A model generated the notes under the pieces. The model saw nothing but the letters and a program-made list of their open reading frames with translations. It did no database searches and was not told where the DNA came from. A DNA stretch of 64,000 nt, from NCBI RefSeq assembly GCF_023276405.1, contig NZ_JALRMO010000001.1, positions 992,001 through 1,056,000 of the forward strand, read 5' to 3'. This document shows positions 53,035 through 61,974 of the stretch, in pieces. Origin of the DNA: Paenibacillus hamazuiensis. GTDB lineage: Bacteria > Bacillota > Bacilli > Paenibacillales > NBRC-103111. How positions within the stretch are numbered: the stretch's first letter is position 1; every line of letters begins with the position of its first letter. The position numbers and the translations under genes were made by a program.

Positions 53035-53595
53035 ATGGGAAAACAATTCGAAGCCATGCTCCCCGAGCATGAGCGGTTTATCCGGCGGCAAAACCTGTTT
53101 TTTGTCGGCTCCGCGCCGGCGGAAGGCCACGTCAATCTTTCCCCGAAGGGGCACGACGTGCTGCGCGTCTTTTCGCCGACGGAGGTGGCCTACCTGGATC
53201 TGACCGGCAGCGGCAACGAGACGAGCGCACATTTGAAGGACAACGGCCGGATCACGCTGATGTTCGTCGCTTTCGAAGGCGCTCCGATGATATTGCGGCT
53301 TTATGGAACGGGCCGCGTCGTTTTGCCCGGGACGCCGGAATGGGATGAGCTTATTCCGCATTTTGAGCTGCTTCCCGGCGCACGGCAAATCATTTACGCA
53401 AAGATTCATGCGGTCAAAACGTCATGCGGCTACAGCGTGCCGTTTTTCTCCTATACCGGCGAGCGGGATACGCTGCGGAAATGGGCGGAGGTCAAAGGCG
53501 AAGAGGAACTGGTCGCGTACCGCAAGCAAAAAAATGCCGTCAGCATGGACGGCATCGTAACTCCGCTTGGAGAACTGCTTGGAGCACGGGAGTGA
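53035..53595 (+). CDS. Pyridoxamine 5'-phosphate oxidase-like FMN-binding protein
   Basis: A 186-residue split-barrel protein. FVGSAPAEGHVNLSPKGHDVLRVF and VAYLDLTGSGNETSAHLKDNGRITLMFVAFEGAPMILRLYGTGRVV (residues about 25-100) are the typical family blocks. Related proteins bind FMN, F420 or haem. ATG 53035 follows GCGAGGTG; GTG 53026 is less likely. It overlaps no neighbour and is 8 bases from the aldo/keto reductase start, so co-transcription is likely. Confidence 0.88.
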   Translation: MGKQFEAMLPEHERFIRRQNLFFVGSAPAEGHVNLSPKGHDVLRVFSPTEVAYLDLTGSGNETSAHLKDNGRITLMFVAFEGAPMILRLYGTGRVVLPGTPEWDELIPHFELLPGARQIIYAKIHAVKTSCGYSVPFFSYTGERDTLRKWAEVKGEEELVAYRKQKNAVSMDGIVTPLGELLGARE

Positions 53596-53602
53596 GCACG
53601 CG

Positions 53603-54499
53603 ATGTATCCGGATAACGAACGCATTTCAAACATACGCAGCGCCGGTACAGACAAGCTTGTCCGGCTTCCGGACGGAACCATGGTGCCTGGACTCGGTCA
53701 AGGCACCTGGTTTGTAGGGGACGACCCTTCTCGAAGGCAGCAGGAAATCGCCTCGCTGCGGCTCGGCATCGAACTCGGCATGACGCTTATCGACACGGCG
53801 GAAATGTACGGCGACGGGCGGGCCGAGTCCTTGGTCGGGGAAGCGATCCGGGGTGTCAGGGACCGCGTGTTCCTCGTCTCCAAAGTATACCCGCATAACT
53901 CGGGGCGGGGGCGCATTGAAAAAAGCTGCGAAAACAGCTTGCGGCGTCTGAAGACGGACCGGCTCGACCTGTACCTGCTGCACTGGAGGGGCAGCGTTCC
54001 GCTCGGTGAAACGGTGGAAGGCCTGGAACGTCTCGTTCAGCAAGGAAAAATAGCGCGCTGGGGCGTTTCGAATTTCGATACGGACGATATGAAGGAGCTT
54101 TTCGGGCAAGCCAAGGGCACGGGCTGCGCGACTAACCAGGTGCTGTACCACCTTGGCTCCCGCGGCATCGAATACGACCTGCTGCCTTGGCAGCGGCAGC
54201 ATCGCATGCCGATCATGGCGTATTGTCCGCTGGCCCAGGCAGGCTCCTTGCGCAGAGGTTTGGTCGAACACGCGGCGGTGCAGCAGGTTGCGGAAAGGCA
54301 TAACGCCACGACATTTCAAGTGCTGCTTGCATGGTGTATCCGCAGCCGGGATGTTATCGCGATTCCGAAAGCGGCAGAGCAGCGGCATGTGCTGGAAAAT
54401 GCCGAGGCCATCAAGCTTCAATTGACGGAGGATGACCTCGCCATGCTGGACGGAGCTTTTCCGGCGCCGCGAAGAAAAATTCCGCTTGATATCGTATGA
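53603..54499 (+). CDS. Aldo/keto reductase
   Basis: A 298-residue NADPH-dependent reductase. VPGLGQGTWFVGDD at the start; catalytic GMTLIDTAEMYGDGRAESLVGEAI (Asp and Tyr), VFLVSKVYPHNSGR (Lys), LYLLHWRG (His); cofactor contacts in WGVSNFDTDDM and VIAIPKAAEQRHVLENAEA. ATG 53603 has GGGAGTGAG upstream; the longer frame from 53567 overlaps the PNPOx-like gene. It is followed by the deacetylase gene with a short overlap. Confidence 0.92.
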   Translation: MYPDNERISNIRSAGTDKLVRLPDGTMVPGLGQGTWFVGDDPSRRQQEIASLRLGIELGMTLIDTAEMYGDGRAESLVGEAIRGVRDRVFLVSKVYPHNSGRGRIEKSCENSLRRLKTDRLDLYLLHWRGSVPLGETVEGLERLVQQGKIARWGVSNFDTDDMKELFGQAKGTGCATNQVLYHLGSRGIEYDLLPWQRQHRMPIMAYCPLAQAGSLRRGLVEHAAVQQVAERHNATTFQVLLAWCIRSRDVIAIPKAAEQRHVLENAEAIKLQLTEDDLAMLDGAFPAPRRKIPLDIV

Positions 54500-54513
54500 A
54501 TGGAGGCCATTTT

Positions 54514-55314
54514 GTGAAAAAAGTGATCATGACTTTCCCCGAAGGCAGGCATAAAGCGGTCACGATGAGCTACGACGACGGCAGGGCGGCCGACCGCAGG
54601 TTAGTCGATATTTTTAACAGGAACGGGATCAAAGGGACGTTTCACATCAACTCGGGGATGCTTGGGGAGGGCGACCGCATTCCCGCCGAAGAAATCGCCG
54701 GGCTTTACAAGGGTCATGAAGTATCGGCGCATACGGTAACTCATCCGACGATCGCGCGATGCCCGAAGGAACAAATCGTGGATGAAATTTTTGAAGACCG
54801 AAAAAATCTGGAGAGCATCGTCCAAAACACGGTCAGAGGACTTTCGTACCCGAACGGCTCCTACAACAGGGAGATCAAGGAAATGCTGCCCTATCTCGGC
54901 ATCGAATACGCCCGTGTCGTGCAGAGCACCGGAGGCTTCGGATTGCCTGACGATTTGCACGAATGGAAGCCGACGTGTCATCATAATCGCGATCTGATGA
55001 AGCTTGCGGAGGAGTTCGTAGAGCTCCATAAGCGCCAGTACTTGTATTTGATGTATGTGTGGGGACACAGCTACGAGTTCGATAACGACAACAATTGGGA
55101 CTTGATCGAACGGTTTTGCGAATTCATCGGGGGACGCGAGGATCTTTGGTACGTGACGAACATCGGGTTCGTCGATTATGTGAAAGCGTTCCGGCAGCTG
55201 CACTTCTCCGCCTCCCGCGACTTCGTGTACAACCCCTCCGCAACCCCGGTGTGGTTGGTGGCGGACAACGAGCTGTTTGTCGTGAAAGCGGGCGAGCAGG
55301 TTCAGCTTGGATAA
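54514..55314 (+). CDS. Polysaccharide deacetylase family protein (NodB-like)
   Basis: A 266-residue cytoplasmic NodB-fold protein without signal peptide. Motif 1 AVTMSYDDGRAADRRLVDIF (catalytic Asp-Asp), motif 2 HEVSAHTVTHPTIARC (metal His residues), motif 3 RGLSYPNGSYNRE (RxxxY/P variant), then MYVWGHSYEFDNDNNWDLIERFCEF. It lacks a leader peptide, so it may act on intracellular or imported sugars. GTG 54514 has GGAGG seven bases upstream. It is co-transcribed with the aldo/keto reductase. Confidence 0.9.
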   Translation: MKKVIMTFPEGRHKAVTMSYDDGRAADRRLVDIFNRNGIKGTFHINSGMLGEGDRIPAEEIAGLYKGHEVSAHTVTHPTIARCPKEQIVDEIFEDRKNLESIVQNTVRGLSYPNGSYNREIKEMLPYLGIEYARVVQSTGGFGLPDDLHEWKPTCHHNRDLMKLAEEFVELHKRQYLYLMYVWGHSYEFDNDNNWDLIERFCEFIGGREDLWYVTNIGFVDYVKAFRQLHFSASRDFVYNPSATPVWLVADNELFVVKAGEQVQLG

Positions 55315-55340
55315 ACCGGCCGCCTCGGGCATAATGGTTG

Positions 55341-55387
55341 GACATCTCTTTCAAATCGCGCTGGCGATGAGGAAGAGGTGTCTTTTT
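55341..55387 (+). terminator. Rho-independent terminator
   Basis: GACATCTCTTTC pairs with GAAGAGGTGTC, followed by TTTTTT. It closes the PNPOx/AKR/deacetylase unit. Confidence 0.8.
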
Positions 55388-55428
55388 TGTTCCGGGAATC
55401 GATGCGCGGAAGATTTTACGGCTCTGGG

Positions 55429-55983
55429 CTATTTCGCTAGAGCTTTCGGTCTCGTGTTTTCGATAATCCATCTTGCGAGCATGGCGGCCGCGATGTAAAA
55501 AAGGAAAGAATAGCTTAGATGCCAGCTGTGCAGCCGGTAGAAGCCGAGTTTGATGAACAGCGTTTCACCGACAAGCGTGTTGAACGCGGCTAAGATCACA
55601 TTGGCGAATAAAAACGTTCTCCAAGTTGCTGTAAGCTGATATACCACCATTAATGAACAGGGCACTAACGTGTAATCGGCAGGAAACATGGGCGGAATCA
55701 TTTGGAACAGCTTATCCGGGTAACTCCACCATATTAGATCGGTACCTATATTATCCAGAGTGATGGCCATGATACCGGTTAACAGACCATACAACAAGAT
55801 CTCGTGAATTCTCTTCTTATCCGAAATTTTCCACCAAATAAACCAGGGGATAACGGACAATGCAAGCTGAAGCCACCACTTCCAGGACAAAAAATCATCA
55901 TGCAGCCAATGCTGGTAAGACAATTCGGTAAGCTGCTCCCTTGCTTTCATGACATCGTCAAAAGACGGATAAGATTTGCTCAT
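55429..55983 (-). CDS. CBO0543-like hypothetical membrane protein
   Basis: A 184-residue integral membrane protein with about five segments. It starts with a soluble DDVMKAREQLTELSYQHWLHDDFLSWKWW stretch and then has WFIWWKISDKKRIHEILLYGLLTGIMAITLDNIGTDLIWWSYPDKLFQMIPPMFPADYTLVP, the pattern of the CBO0543 group common in bacilli. Function is unknown. GGGAGAC precedes ATG 55983. Confidence 0.75.
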   Translation of the reverse strand: MSKSYPSFDDVMKAREQLTELSYQHWLHDDFLSWKWWLQLALSVIPWFIWWKISDKKRIHEILLYGLLTGIMAITLDNIGTDLIWWSYPDKLFQMIPPMFPADYTLVPCSLMVVYQLTATWRTFLFANVILAAFNTLVGETLFIKLGFYRLHSWHLSYSFLFYIAAAMLARWIIENTRPKALAK

Positions 55984-56090
55984 GCGGCGGTCTCCCGGTA
56001 ATCAGCGATTGTTTGTTTAATATTCCCAATTGTAGGCTGTTTCATAATGATGGAATCGGATATAACGAAAAAACGGGTTTTGCATCGGAA

Positions 56091-56151
56091 TTTACAAAAT
56101 CTAAATACTGTTTTGACAATAACTTGCATCTTCTTTTACACGGTTTTTACA
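56091..56151 (+). promoter_or_regulatory. PhoP box: six hexamers at exact 11-bp spacing
   Basis: TTTACA (56091), TAAATA (56102), TTGACA (56113), TTGCAT (56124), TTTACA (56135) and TTTACA (56146) follow the Bacillus PhoP pattern TT(A/C/T)A(C/T)A-N5. They end 9 bases before a possible -10 TATTCT (56161-56166), placing the array over the -35 region as in activated Pho genes. It lies upstream of the phoX-like gene at 56213. Confidence 0.8.
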
Positions 56152-56212
56152 AAACGGGTCTATTCTTAAAAATGAAAGCGAATTTACTAGGATAATAGAG
56201 AGGAACGTGACT

Positions 56213-58360
56213 ATGAAACATCGTATGAAAAAACTTCTTGTACCCGTGATGGGCCTCGCGCTGCTCGCTCCCTCAGTAATGCCCGGCACTGCCGCCGCCG
56301 CCGACAATGTGACCGTGAGATCCGTGGAATTTATCGGCATGCCGGCTCCGGCTACTCCGGATGAGATGGCAAGGCTTTACACGACCGCTTCGCTTCAGGT
56401 TGCGTACAGCGACGGGTCGGTCCGTTCGTTTCCTTTGACATACAAAACGCTTTTCAAATCGACCGATTCCATTAACGGCACGGTTGCAGGCGTTGCGGTA
56501 GATGTGAACGGCAAGCCGATCATGGACACCAGCGTTCCGGGCAATCCGGTTCCGTTCGTATCCGATGACCCTGACTCCAACAGCCTGATGGCGATTCCCG
56601 GACAAAAACCGACGAGTTTGGGCGGCAACCCGCTTTCTCTTGTCACCCATTTCGAATATGTTACCAACAACAACGCGGGCAAATCCGCTTATGGCGTCGT
56701 TCCTGCGTCGATGAGTCTGACCACGATCGACCAGAATAAAAAGACCGGCGAGCTGAAGGCCGCCGATCTGAAAAAAATCGATTTTTCCGCCGTTGACGGC
56801 TTGTGGATTCCTTGTAACGGCTCCCTGACTCCTTGGAATACTCATCTGGGTTCCGAGGAATATGAAGCCGACGCCCGCGCATACGAAGCCGACCCGACGC
56901 AAACTTACGTAGGCCCGTTTGCGAAGGCTTACTATCAGGACGACAATGCCGTAGGAAACCCTTACGCATACGGTTACTTACCTGAAGTCACGGTCAATGC
57001 GGACGGCACGACGACGGTTGCCAAGCATTACAGCATGGGCCGTTTCTCGCATGAGCTCGGCAAAGTGGCGCCCGATCAAAAAACCGTCTTCTTCGGCGAC
57101 GACGGCGGTTACACGATGCTGTTCATGTATGTGGCCGATAAAGCGCAGGATTTGTCCGCGGGTACGCTCTATGCAGCAAAATTTACCCAGACGGCGGACG
57201 ATGCAAACGGCGGAGCCGGCTCCCTTCAATGGATTAACCTGGGGCACGCGACCGACGCCGAAATCGCCGATTACGTCAAGCAAGGCTTGAAATTCAGCGA
57301 TATGTTTGAAACCGCAGATAAAGATACGGACGGCTTCACGAAAATCAAAACGTATCCGAGCGGCAAAATGGAATGGCTGAAGGTGAAGCCGGGTATGGAA
57401 AAAGCGGCTGCGTTCCTCGAATCGCGCCGTTACGCTGCAATCCAGGGCGCCACATCCGAGTTTAACAAGATGGAAGGCGTTGCTGCGAACGCGAAAGACA
57501 AGAAAATCTACGTCGCCATGTCTTATTTGGAAAAATCGACGGAAGCGGATGCCAAAGGCGCCGATCCGGTTGACGACATTCATTTGAAAAAAATCAGAGC
57601 CGGCGTCGTTTACGAGCTTGCATTGCAGGGCGGACAGAAGGATGCGGAAGGCAACACGATTAACAGCGAATATGCCGCAACGGCCATGACAGGGCTCGTA
57701 GCGGGTAAGGATTTGGCCCAGCCGGACTGGAAAGGAAATACCGCAGACGATAATCTGATCGGCAACCCGGACAACCTCTCTTATTCGGAAGATCTTCGCA
57801 CGCTCTTTATCGGCGAAGACAGCGGCATGCATGCGAACAACTATGTGTGGGCTTATCAAATCGATACCAAGAAATTGTCGCGCATTTTGACGACTCCGGC
57901 CGGGGCTGAAGCGACGGGGCTTCAGGATGTGGACAATTTGAACGGGTTCCGTTATATCATGAGCAACATCCAGCACCCGGGCGACGAAATGATATTGCCG
58001 GACGCTCTCAAAGCTCAGGTAGAGCCGTTAATCAACAAGTACTGGGACAATAAACGTTCCGGTTCCGTAGGATACATCAGCGGCGTTCCGACTATGGAGC
58101 AGATGGTCGCTTTGAAGGATACGGACAATACGCTCAGCCAGCTTCGCGACGAGGCGGAAAAGAAAGGCGCGAAGGTAACCTGGAACGAAGCGGACCGCAG
58201 CGTAACGATCACCAAGGGAACGAATACGATGACCGTCAAAATCGGCGAAGCTATCGCCAAAGTCAATGGCCAGGATGTCAAACTCGCAAATGCGGTGAAG
58301 ATTGAAAACGAGAAGGCCGTATTCCCGACCGAAACTTTGATGAACTTCTTGAACAAGTAA
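56213..58360 (+). CDS. phoX: PhoX-like alkaline phosphatase (DUF839) with C-terminal copper-amine-oxidase-like stalk domain
   Basis: A 715-residue exported protein. Signal peptide at residues 1-31 (LAPSVMPGTAAAA). The central 500 residues are the DUF839/PhoX propeller, a Ca/Fe-dependent phosphomonoesterase: PCNGSLTPWNTHLGSEEYEADARAYE, YKHYSMGRFSHE-like AKHYSMGRFSHELG, and the later GNPDNLSYSEDLRTLFIGEDSGMHANNYVWAYQ. Residues about 650-715 (EKKGAKVTWNEADRSVTITKGTNTMTV...) are a stalk domain (copper amine oxidase N-terminal-like), often a wall-associated element. ATG 56213 follows AGAGAGG. It is expected to be induced by phosphate starvation. Confidence 0.88.
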   Translation: MKHRMKKLLVPVMGLALLAPSVMPGTAAAADNVTVRSVEFIGMPAPATPDEMARLYTTASLQVAYSDGSVRSFPLTYKTLFKSTDSINGTVAGVAVDVNGKPIMDTSVPGNPVPFVSDDPDSNSLMAIPGQKPTSLGGNPLSLVTHFEYVTNNNAGKSAYGVVPASMSLTTIDQNKKTGELKAADLKKIDFSAVDGLWIPCNGSLTPWNTHLGSEEYEADARAYEADPTQTYVGPFAKAYYQDDNAVGNPYAYGYLPEVTVNADGTTTVAKHYSMGRFSHELGKVAPDQKTVFFGDDGGYTMLFMYVADKAQDLSAGTLYAAKFTQTADDANGGAGSLQWINLGHATDAEIADYVKQGLKFSDMFETADKDTDGFTKIKTYPSGKMEWLKVKPGMEKAAAFLESRRYAAIQGATSEFNKMEGVAANAKDKKIYVAMSYLEKSTEADAKGADPVDDIHLKKIRAGVVYELALQGGQKDAEGNTINSEYAATAMTGLVAGKDLAQPDWKGNTADDNLIGNPDNLSYSEDLRTLFIGEDSGMHANNYVWAYQIDTKKLSRILTTPAGAEATGLQDVDNLNGFRYIMSNIQHPGDEMILPDALKAQVEPLINKYWDNKRSGSVGYISGVPTMEQMVALKDTDNTLSQLRDEAEKKGAKVTWNEADRSVTITKGTNTMTVKIGEAIAKVNGQDVKLANAVKIENEKAVFPTETLMNFLNK

Positions 58361-58380
58361 AAGTTCTGCTCGGATAAAGG

Positions 58381-58426
58381 GAGAAAGACCATTGGAGCCC
58401 GATGACCAGCTCTTTTGGTCTTTCTC
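58381..58426 (+). terminator. Stem-loop after phoX
   Basis: GAGAAAGACCA pairs with TGGTCTTTCTC; the following sequence is only moderately U-rich. Confidence 0.65.
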
Positions 58427-58476
58427 TCATTATTAGCCGATAATAGGCATTATTAACCATTGGGAGACATCAGGAC

Positions 58477-59865
58477 ATGCGTTTAAAAAAATGGTTGGTC
58501 GTCATCGGGTGCATAGCCGTTATTTCCGCGTATAGCGGTTTGGTTTATGCACACGGAGGACATATCGAAACGGCTGGCACGGAGGCTGAGGAAGGGGCGC
58601 TGCAGGTCACGGTAAACGGGGCGTTGGCGGAAGGCGAAGCTTCCATCAGCAGCGATTTATCGGAGCTTTACGTTCCGGCGAGGAGCGTCGCCGAAGCGCT
58701 TGGCGCCCAGGTCAATTGGGACGCAGAGCATCAAGCCGTATTGATCAATACGCAGACATTCCCGGGCATGTCCGAGGATCATGGCATGCATCATCAGGAT
58801 TTGCGCACTTCGCATATTTCCGTCGTGTTTGAAAACCGGGTAGTGACTACCGATTTGGAGCCTTTGATGATGAACGGGACGCTGATGGTTTCCGCTCGGA
58901 CGATCGAAAGCATCTTTCCGGCCACGGTGAAATTCAATACCGCTGCCCATAAAGTGGAAATCACAACCCCGGATGCCGCGAAGCAGTTCCAAGAGGAAGA
59001 AGCGGCCGTTCGCGATGCGCTGAACGGCAAAGGCATGGCGCCGCATATTGCCGCCGATGGGGCGAAAGAATTTACGCTGACCGCCGAGCTGCACGCCTGG
59101 TCGCCGCTTAGCGGCGTGCTAACGACGGCCTGGACGTATAACGGGCAAGTGCCGGGGCCGGTCATTCGCGTGACCGAAGGCGACCATTTGCGCATTACTC
59201 TGGTCAATAAGCTGCCGGAGCCAACGACGATTCATTGGCACGGCATGCAATTGCCGAATGCGATGGACGGGGTGCCGGGCCTCACGCAAAAATCCGTTGC
59301 TCCCGGACAATCGTTCGTTTACGACTTTGTAGCCGGACATCCGGGCACGTATATGTATCATTCGCATTACGACGATATGAAACAGATCGGCAACGGCATG
59401 TACGGAGCGCTGATCGTCGATCCCAAGCAGCCGGATGCCGGTCCGCAATATGACCATGACTACACGATGATGATAAGCGGCTTTCAAATCAACGCCGCGG
59501 ACGAGGAAAAGGATTATTTCACCATCAACGGCCGGAGCTATCCCGATACGCCTTCCATCGAAGTGAAGAAAGGCGACAAGGTCAGGATCAGGCTCATTAA
59601 CATCGATACGACGGATGTGCATACGATGCACCTGCACGGCATGGATTTCCAGGTCGTCGAAAAGGACGGCCATCCGGTGCCGCAGCCGCAGACGATGAAC
59701 ACCGTGCTCATCGGCCCGGGGGAAAGCTACGATATTGCATTTACCGCAGATAATCCGGGAACATGGATGCTTCACTGCCACATTCTCGACCATACGATGA
59801 ACGGCGGCGAAATGTCGCACGGCGAGATGGGCGGACTCATCACTTTGGTGAAAGTCTCGGAGTAA
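58477..59865 (+). CDS. Multicopper oxidase with N-terminal stalk domain
   Basis: A 462-residue exported protein. Signal peptide at about residues 1-26. Residues 35-170 form a copper amine oxidase-like stalk domain (LQVTVNGALAEGEASISSDLSELYVPARSVAEALGAQVNWD), interrupted by a Met/His-rich stretch (MSEDHGMHHQD). The rest is a two-domain laccase-type oxidase: TIHWHGMQLPNAMDG, YMYHSHYDDMKQIGNGMYGALIV, TMHLHGMDFQVVEKD and GTWMLHCHILDHTMNGGEM, providing type 1, 2 and 3 copper ligands. It may protect from copper or oxidise metals or phenols. Confidence 0.9.
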   Translation: MRLKKWLVVIGCIAVISAYSGLVYAHGGHIETAGTEAEEGALQVTVNGALAEGEASISSDLSELYVPARSVAEALGAQVNWDAEHQAVLINTQTFPGMSEDHGMHHQDLRTSHISVVFENRVVTTDLEPLMMNGTLMVSARTIESIFPATVKFNTAAHKVEITTPDAAKQFQEEEAAVRDALNGKGMAPHIAADGAKEFTLTAELHAWSPLSGVLTTAWTYNGQVPGPVIRVTEGDHLRITLVNKLPEPTTIHWHGMQLPNAMDGVPGLTQKSVAPGQSFVYDFVAGHPGTYMYHSHYDDMKQIGNGMYGALIVDPKQPDAGPQYDHDYTMMISGFQINAADEEKDYFTINGRSYPDTPSIEVKKGDKVRIRLINIDTTDVHTMHLHGMDFQVVEKDGHPVPQPQTMNTVLIGPGESYDIAFTADNPGTWMLHCHILDHTMNGGEMSHGEMGGLITLVKVSE

Positions 59866-59881
59866 TTGTCCACCGCCTCGA

Positions 59882-60721
59882 TTACTGCAAAAGTTCGGAC
59901 ACGGTAACGAGGCGGTATCCTTTTTCCTTCAAGGTTTGAATCAGTTGCGGGAGTGCCTTGACCGTGTTGCTCAGGTTGCCGTGTTTGCCGCCGGCGCAGT
60001 GCTGCAGAATGATTGCTCCCGGCTTTATCTCTTTTTTCACCGTCTCGACGATCTTCTCGGAGGAAACTCCTTCCCAGTCTCTCGTATCTACGGACCAATT
60101 GACGATCTTGTGGGATTTTTCCGCGTAATCGGCGACCTGCTGGGACAGCGCTCCGTAAGGCGGGCGTACGAAAGCAGGGGCGTGGCCGGTGTAGCTTTTG
60201 ATGACCTCGTCGGTCTTATCGATTTCGTCCTCCAGCTGCTGCTGGTCCAATTTGGTCAAATCGACGTGATCCCACGAATGGTTGCCGATCTCATGCCCTC
60301 CATCGACAATACGCTTCATCGCTTCCTTATGGGCGGCTGCGTGTTCCCCGGTGACGAAGAAGGTGGCGACAACGTCGTTTTTCTTTAAAATGTCCAAAAT
60401 TTGGTATGTATATTTGGCGTCGGGCCCGTCGTCAAAGGTGAGGGCTACTTTTTTCTCCGTCCGTTTGCCCGAATAGATGACGTGTTCTTTCGCGTTAAAA
60501 ACGGCGACCTCTGCGGTGCTTGCCAGAGGCATCGCTTCTGCGGTGTCGCCCCGGTCGGCCGATACGTGACTGACGGCTGCGTCCTGATGGTTCGGTACCG
60601 GAACGACGGCCGTGCCGGTTAGCGGTACGGGTTCAACCGGCATCGGTGCCGCGGACGGATTGTTTTCCGCGCAGCCGGCAAGCAGACCCGCCAGCATGAT
60701 GATGACTGCGAGCTTATGCAT
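59882..60721 (-). CDS. Lipoprotein polysaccharide deacetylase (PgdA/CE4-like)
   Basis: A 279-residue exported deacetylase. Lipobox LAGC (Cys at about residue 17) followed by a low-complexity linker. The NodB domain begins KKVALTFDDGPDAKYTYQILDIL (motif 1), GHEIGNHSWDHVDLT (motif 2 His residues), FVRPPYGALSQQV (motif 3), DTRDWEGVSSEKIV (motif 4) and GAIILQHCAGG (motif 5, with Cys after the usual His). All catalytic residues are present, so it should deacetylate peptidoglycan or chitin-like chains at the cell surface. ATG 60721 follows a GAAGTGG-type site. It is convergent with the multicopper oxidase. Confidence 0.92.
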   Translation of the reverse strand: MHKLAVIIMLAGLLAGCAENNPSAAPMPVEPVPLTGTAVVPVPNHQDAAVSHVSADRGDTAEAMPLASTAEVAVFNAKEHVIYSGKRTEKKVALTFDDGPDAKYTYQILDILKKNDVVATFFVTGEHAAAHKEAMKRIVDGGHEIGNHSWDHVDLTKLDQQQLEDEIDKTDEVIKSYTGHAPAFVRPPYGALSQQVADYAEKSHKIVNWSVDTRDWEGVSSEKIVETVKKEIKPGAIILQHCAGGKHGNLSNTVKALPQLIQTLKEKGYRLVTVSELLQ

Positions 60722-60828
60722 GTTTACCACTTCTTTCTGATCTCGTAGTCACATTATAATAGATTTGCCGTCTTTTGTCGTGACGTAAGACAAGCTGTCG
60801 AAAAATAAAATTGGCAGGTAAAAAAATA

Positions 60829-60860
60829 AAAGGACCGAGGGGATGCCTCGATCCTTTTTT
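60829..60860 (-). terminator. Terminator of the ThuA/Gfo operon
   Basis: On the minus strand AAAAAAGGATCGAGG pairs with CCTCGGTCCTTTT, followed by ATTTTTTT. Confidence 0.85.
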
Positions 60861-60887
60861 CGCGATACGTCGCCGCCTCCATTCAGG

Positions 60888-61949
60888 CTAACCTATGAGC
60901 GTGTCGATCCGCACTTTCTGTCCGGTCCGTGCGCTTTGGACGGCGCCGAACACCATCGCCACGCTTTTCAGATTGTCCGAGCTGTCCGTTTCCGCCGGGC
61001 GCCCTTCCATTAGAGCGGCGAATATATCGTCGAAGCAGCCGTCATGCCCTTCCCGGCCGTTCCATTCCCTGGAAGGCGAGACCTGCGTATGGGCGCGCAT
61101 AAAGCTTCCTTCCTGCTGCTCCGCCGCAGCGACGCTGCAGTACGGGGCGCCATGGCCGTCCCAGATTCCCGTACCCTTGGAGCCGACGACCCTCCAGTCA
61201 GCCTGCCAGGAGGTGTGGGCTCCTTCGGCGCACCATGAGCCGTTGTAGGTGAACACGGCGCCGTTCGAGAACTCGAAGATGCATGCGGCCGCTGCGTTTC
61301 CGCGGTACCAGGAGCCCTTCGGGTTGAATTCGTGGCAGTAGACGGATACGGGATCGGCCTGTAGCAGAAAGCGGGCTTGGTCGAATGTGTGGATCGCCAT
61401 ATCGATCAGAAGCGGACTGTCCATCGCCTCCCGGAATCCTCCGAAGTGCGGACCGAGGAAGAAGTTCGCAGTCACATACCCGGGCTCGCCGATGACGCCA
61501 TCCTCCAGCATCCCGCGCAGAGCTCGCAAGTTTTTGTCAAACCGGCGGTTTTGCATGACCGCGTAGCTTTTGCCGGAAGCCCGTACAAGCTTTGCCACCT
61601 CCACCGCATCCTCCATCGTCACCGCCATCGGTTTCTCGCCGATGACGCTGCACCCGTGCCGTACCGCTGCGGTCACAACCTGCTTGTGAACTTCGGGAAT
61701 CGTCACGTCAAAAACGAGATTGGCCCCGGTTGCGCGGATGGCTTCCTCCGCATCCGTAAAACCGCGGCAGGCGAGATTATGCCTTTGGATCATGGCTTCC
61801 GCCGCCTCCGGACGGATGTCGACGCAGGCGACAATCTCCGCATCTTCCCGGCTCAGAGCGTATTTGACCCACCGCGACGCCATATTGCCGCATCCGACCA
61901 GCACGATGCGGAATGGTTTGCCGTCCGGCGCGGTTGTTTCGTGGTTCAT
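60888..61949 (-). CDS. Gfo/Idh/MocA family oxidoreductase
   Basis: A 353-residue NAD(P)-dependent dehydrogenase acting on sugars or inositols. Rossmann motif FRIVLVGCGNMASRWVKYAL (residues about 12-31), ACVDIRPEAAEAMIQRH, and the family signature GCSVIGEKPMAVTMEDAVEVAKLV with the catalytic Lys; the second half has LLIDMAIHTFDQARFLL (His region). GAGGAGG precedes ATG 61949. It is 26 bases after the ThuA-type gene, an arrangement common in Paenibacillus sugar clusters. Confidence 0.93.
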   Translation of the reverse strand: MNHETTAPDGKPFRIVLVGCGNMASRWVKYALSREDAEIVACVDIRPEAAEAMIQRHNLACRGFTDAEEAIRATGANLVFDVTIPEVHKQVVTAAVRHGCSVIGEKPMAVTMEDAVEVAKLVRASGKSYAVMQNRRFDKNLRALRGMLEDGVIGEPGYVTANFFLGPHFGGFREAMDSPLLIDMAIHTFDQARFLLQADPVSVYCHEFNPKGSWYRGNAAAACIFEFSNGAVFTYNGSWCAEGAHTSWQADWRVVGSKGTGIWDGHGAPYCSVAAAEQQEGSFMRAHTQVSPSREWNGREGHDGCFDDIFAALMEGRPAETDSSDNLKSVAMVFGAVQSARTGQKVRIDTLIG

Positions 61950-61974
61950 CGCTTATCCTCCTCGTGCGATACGT

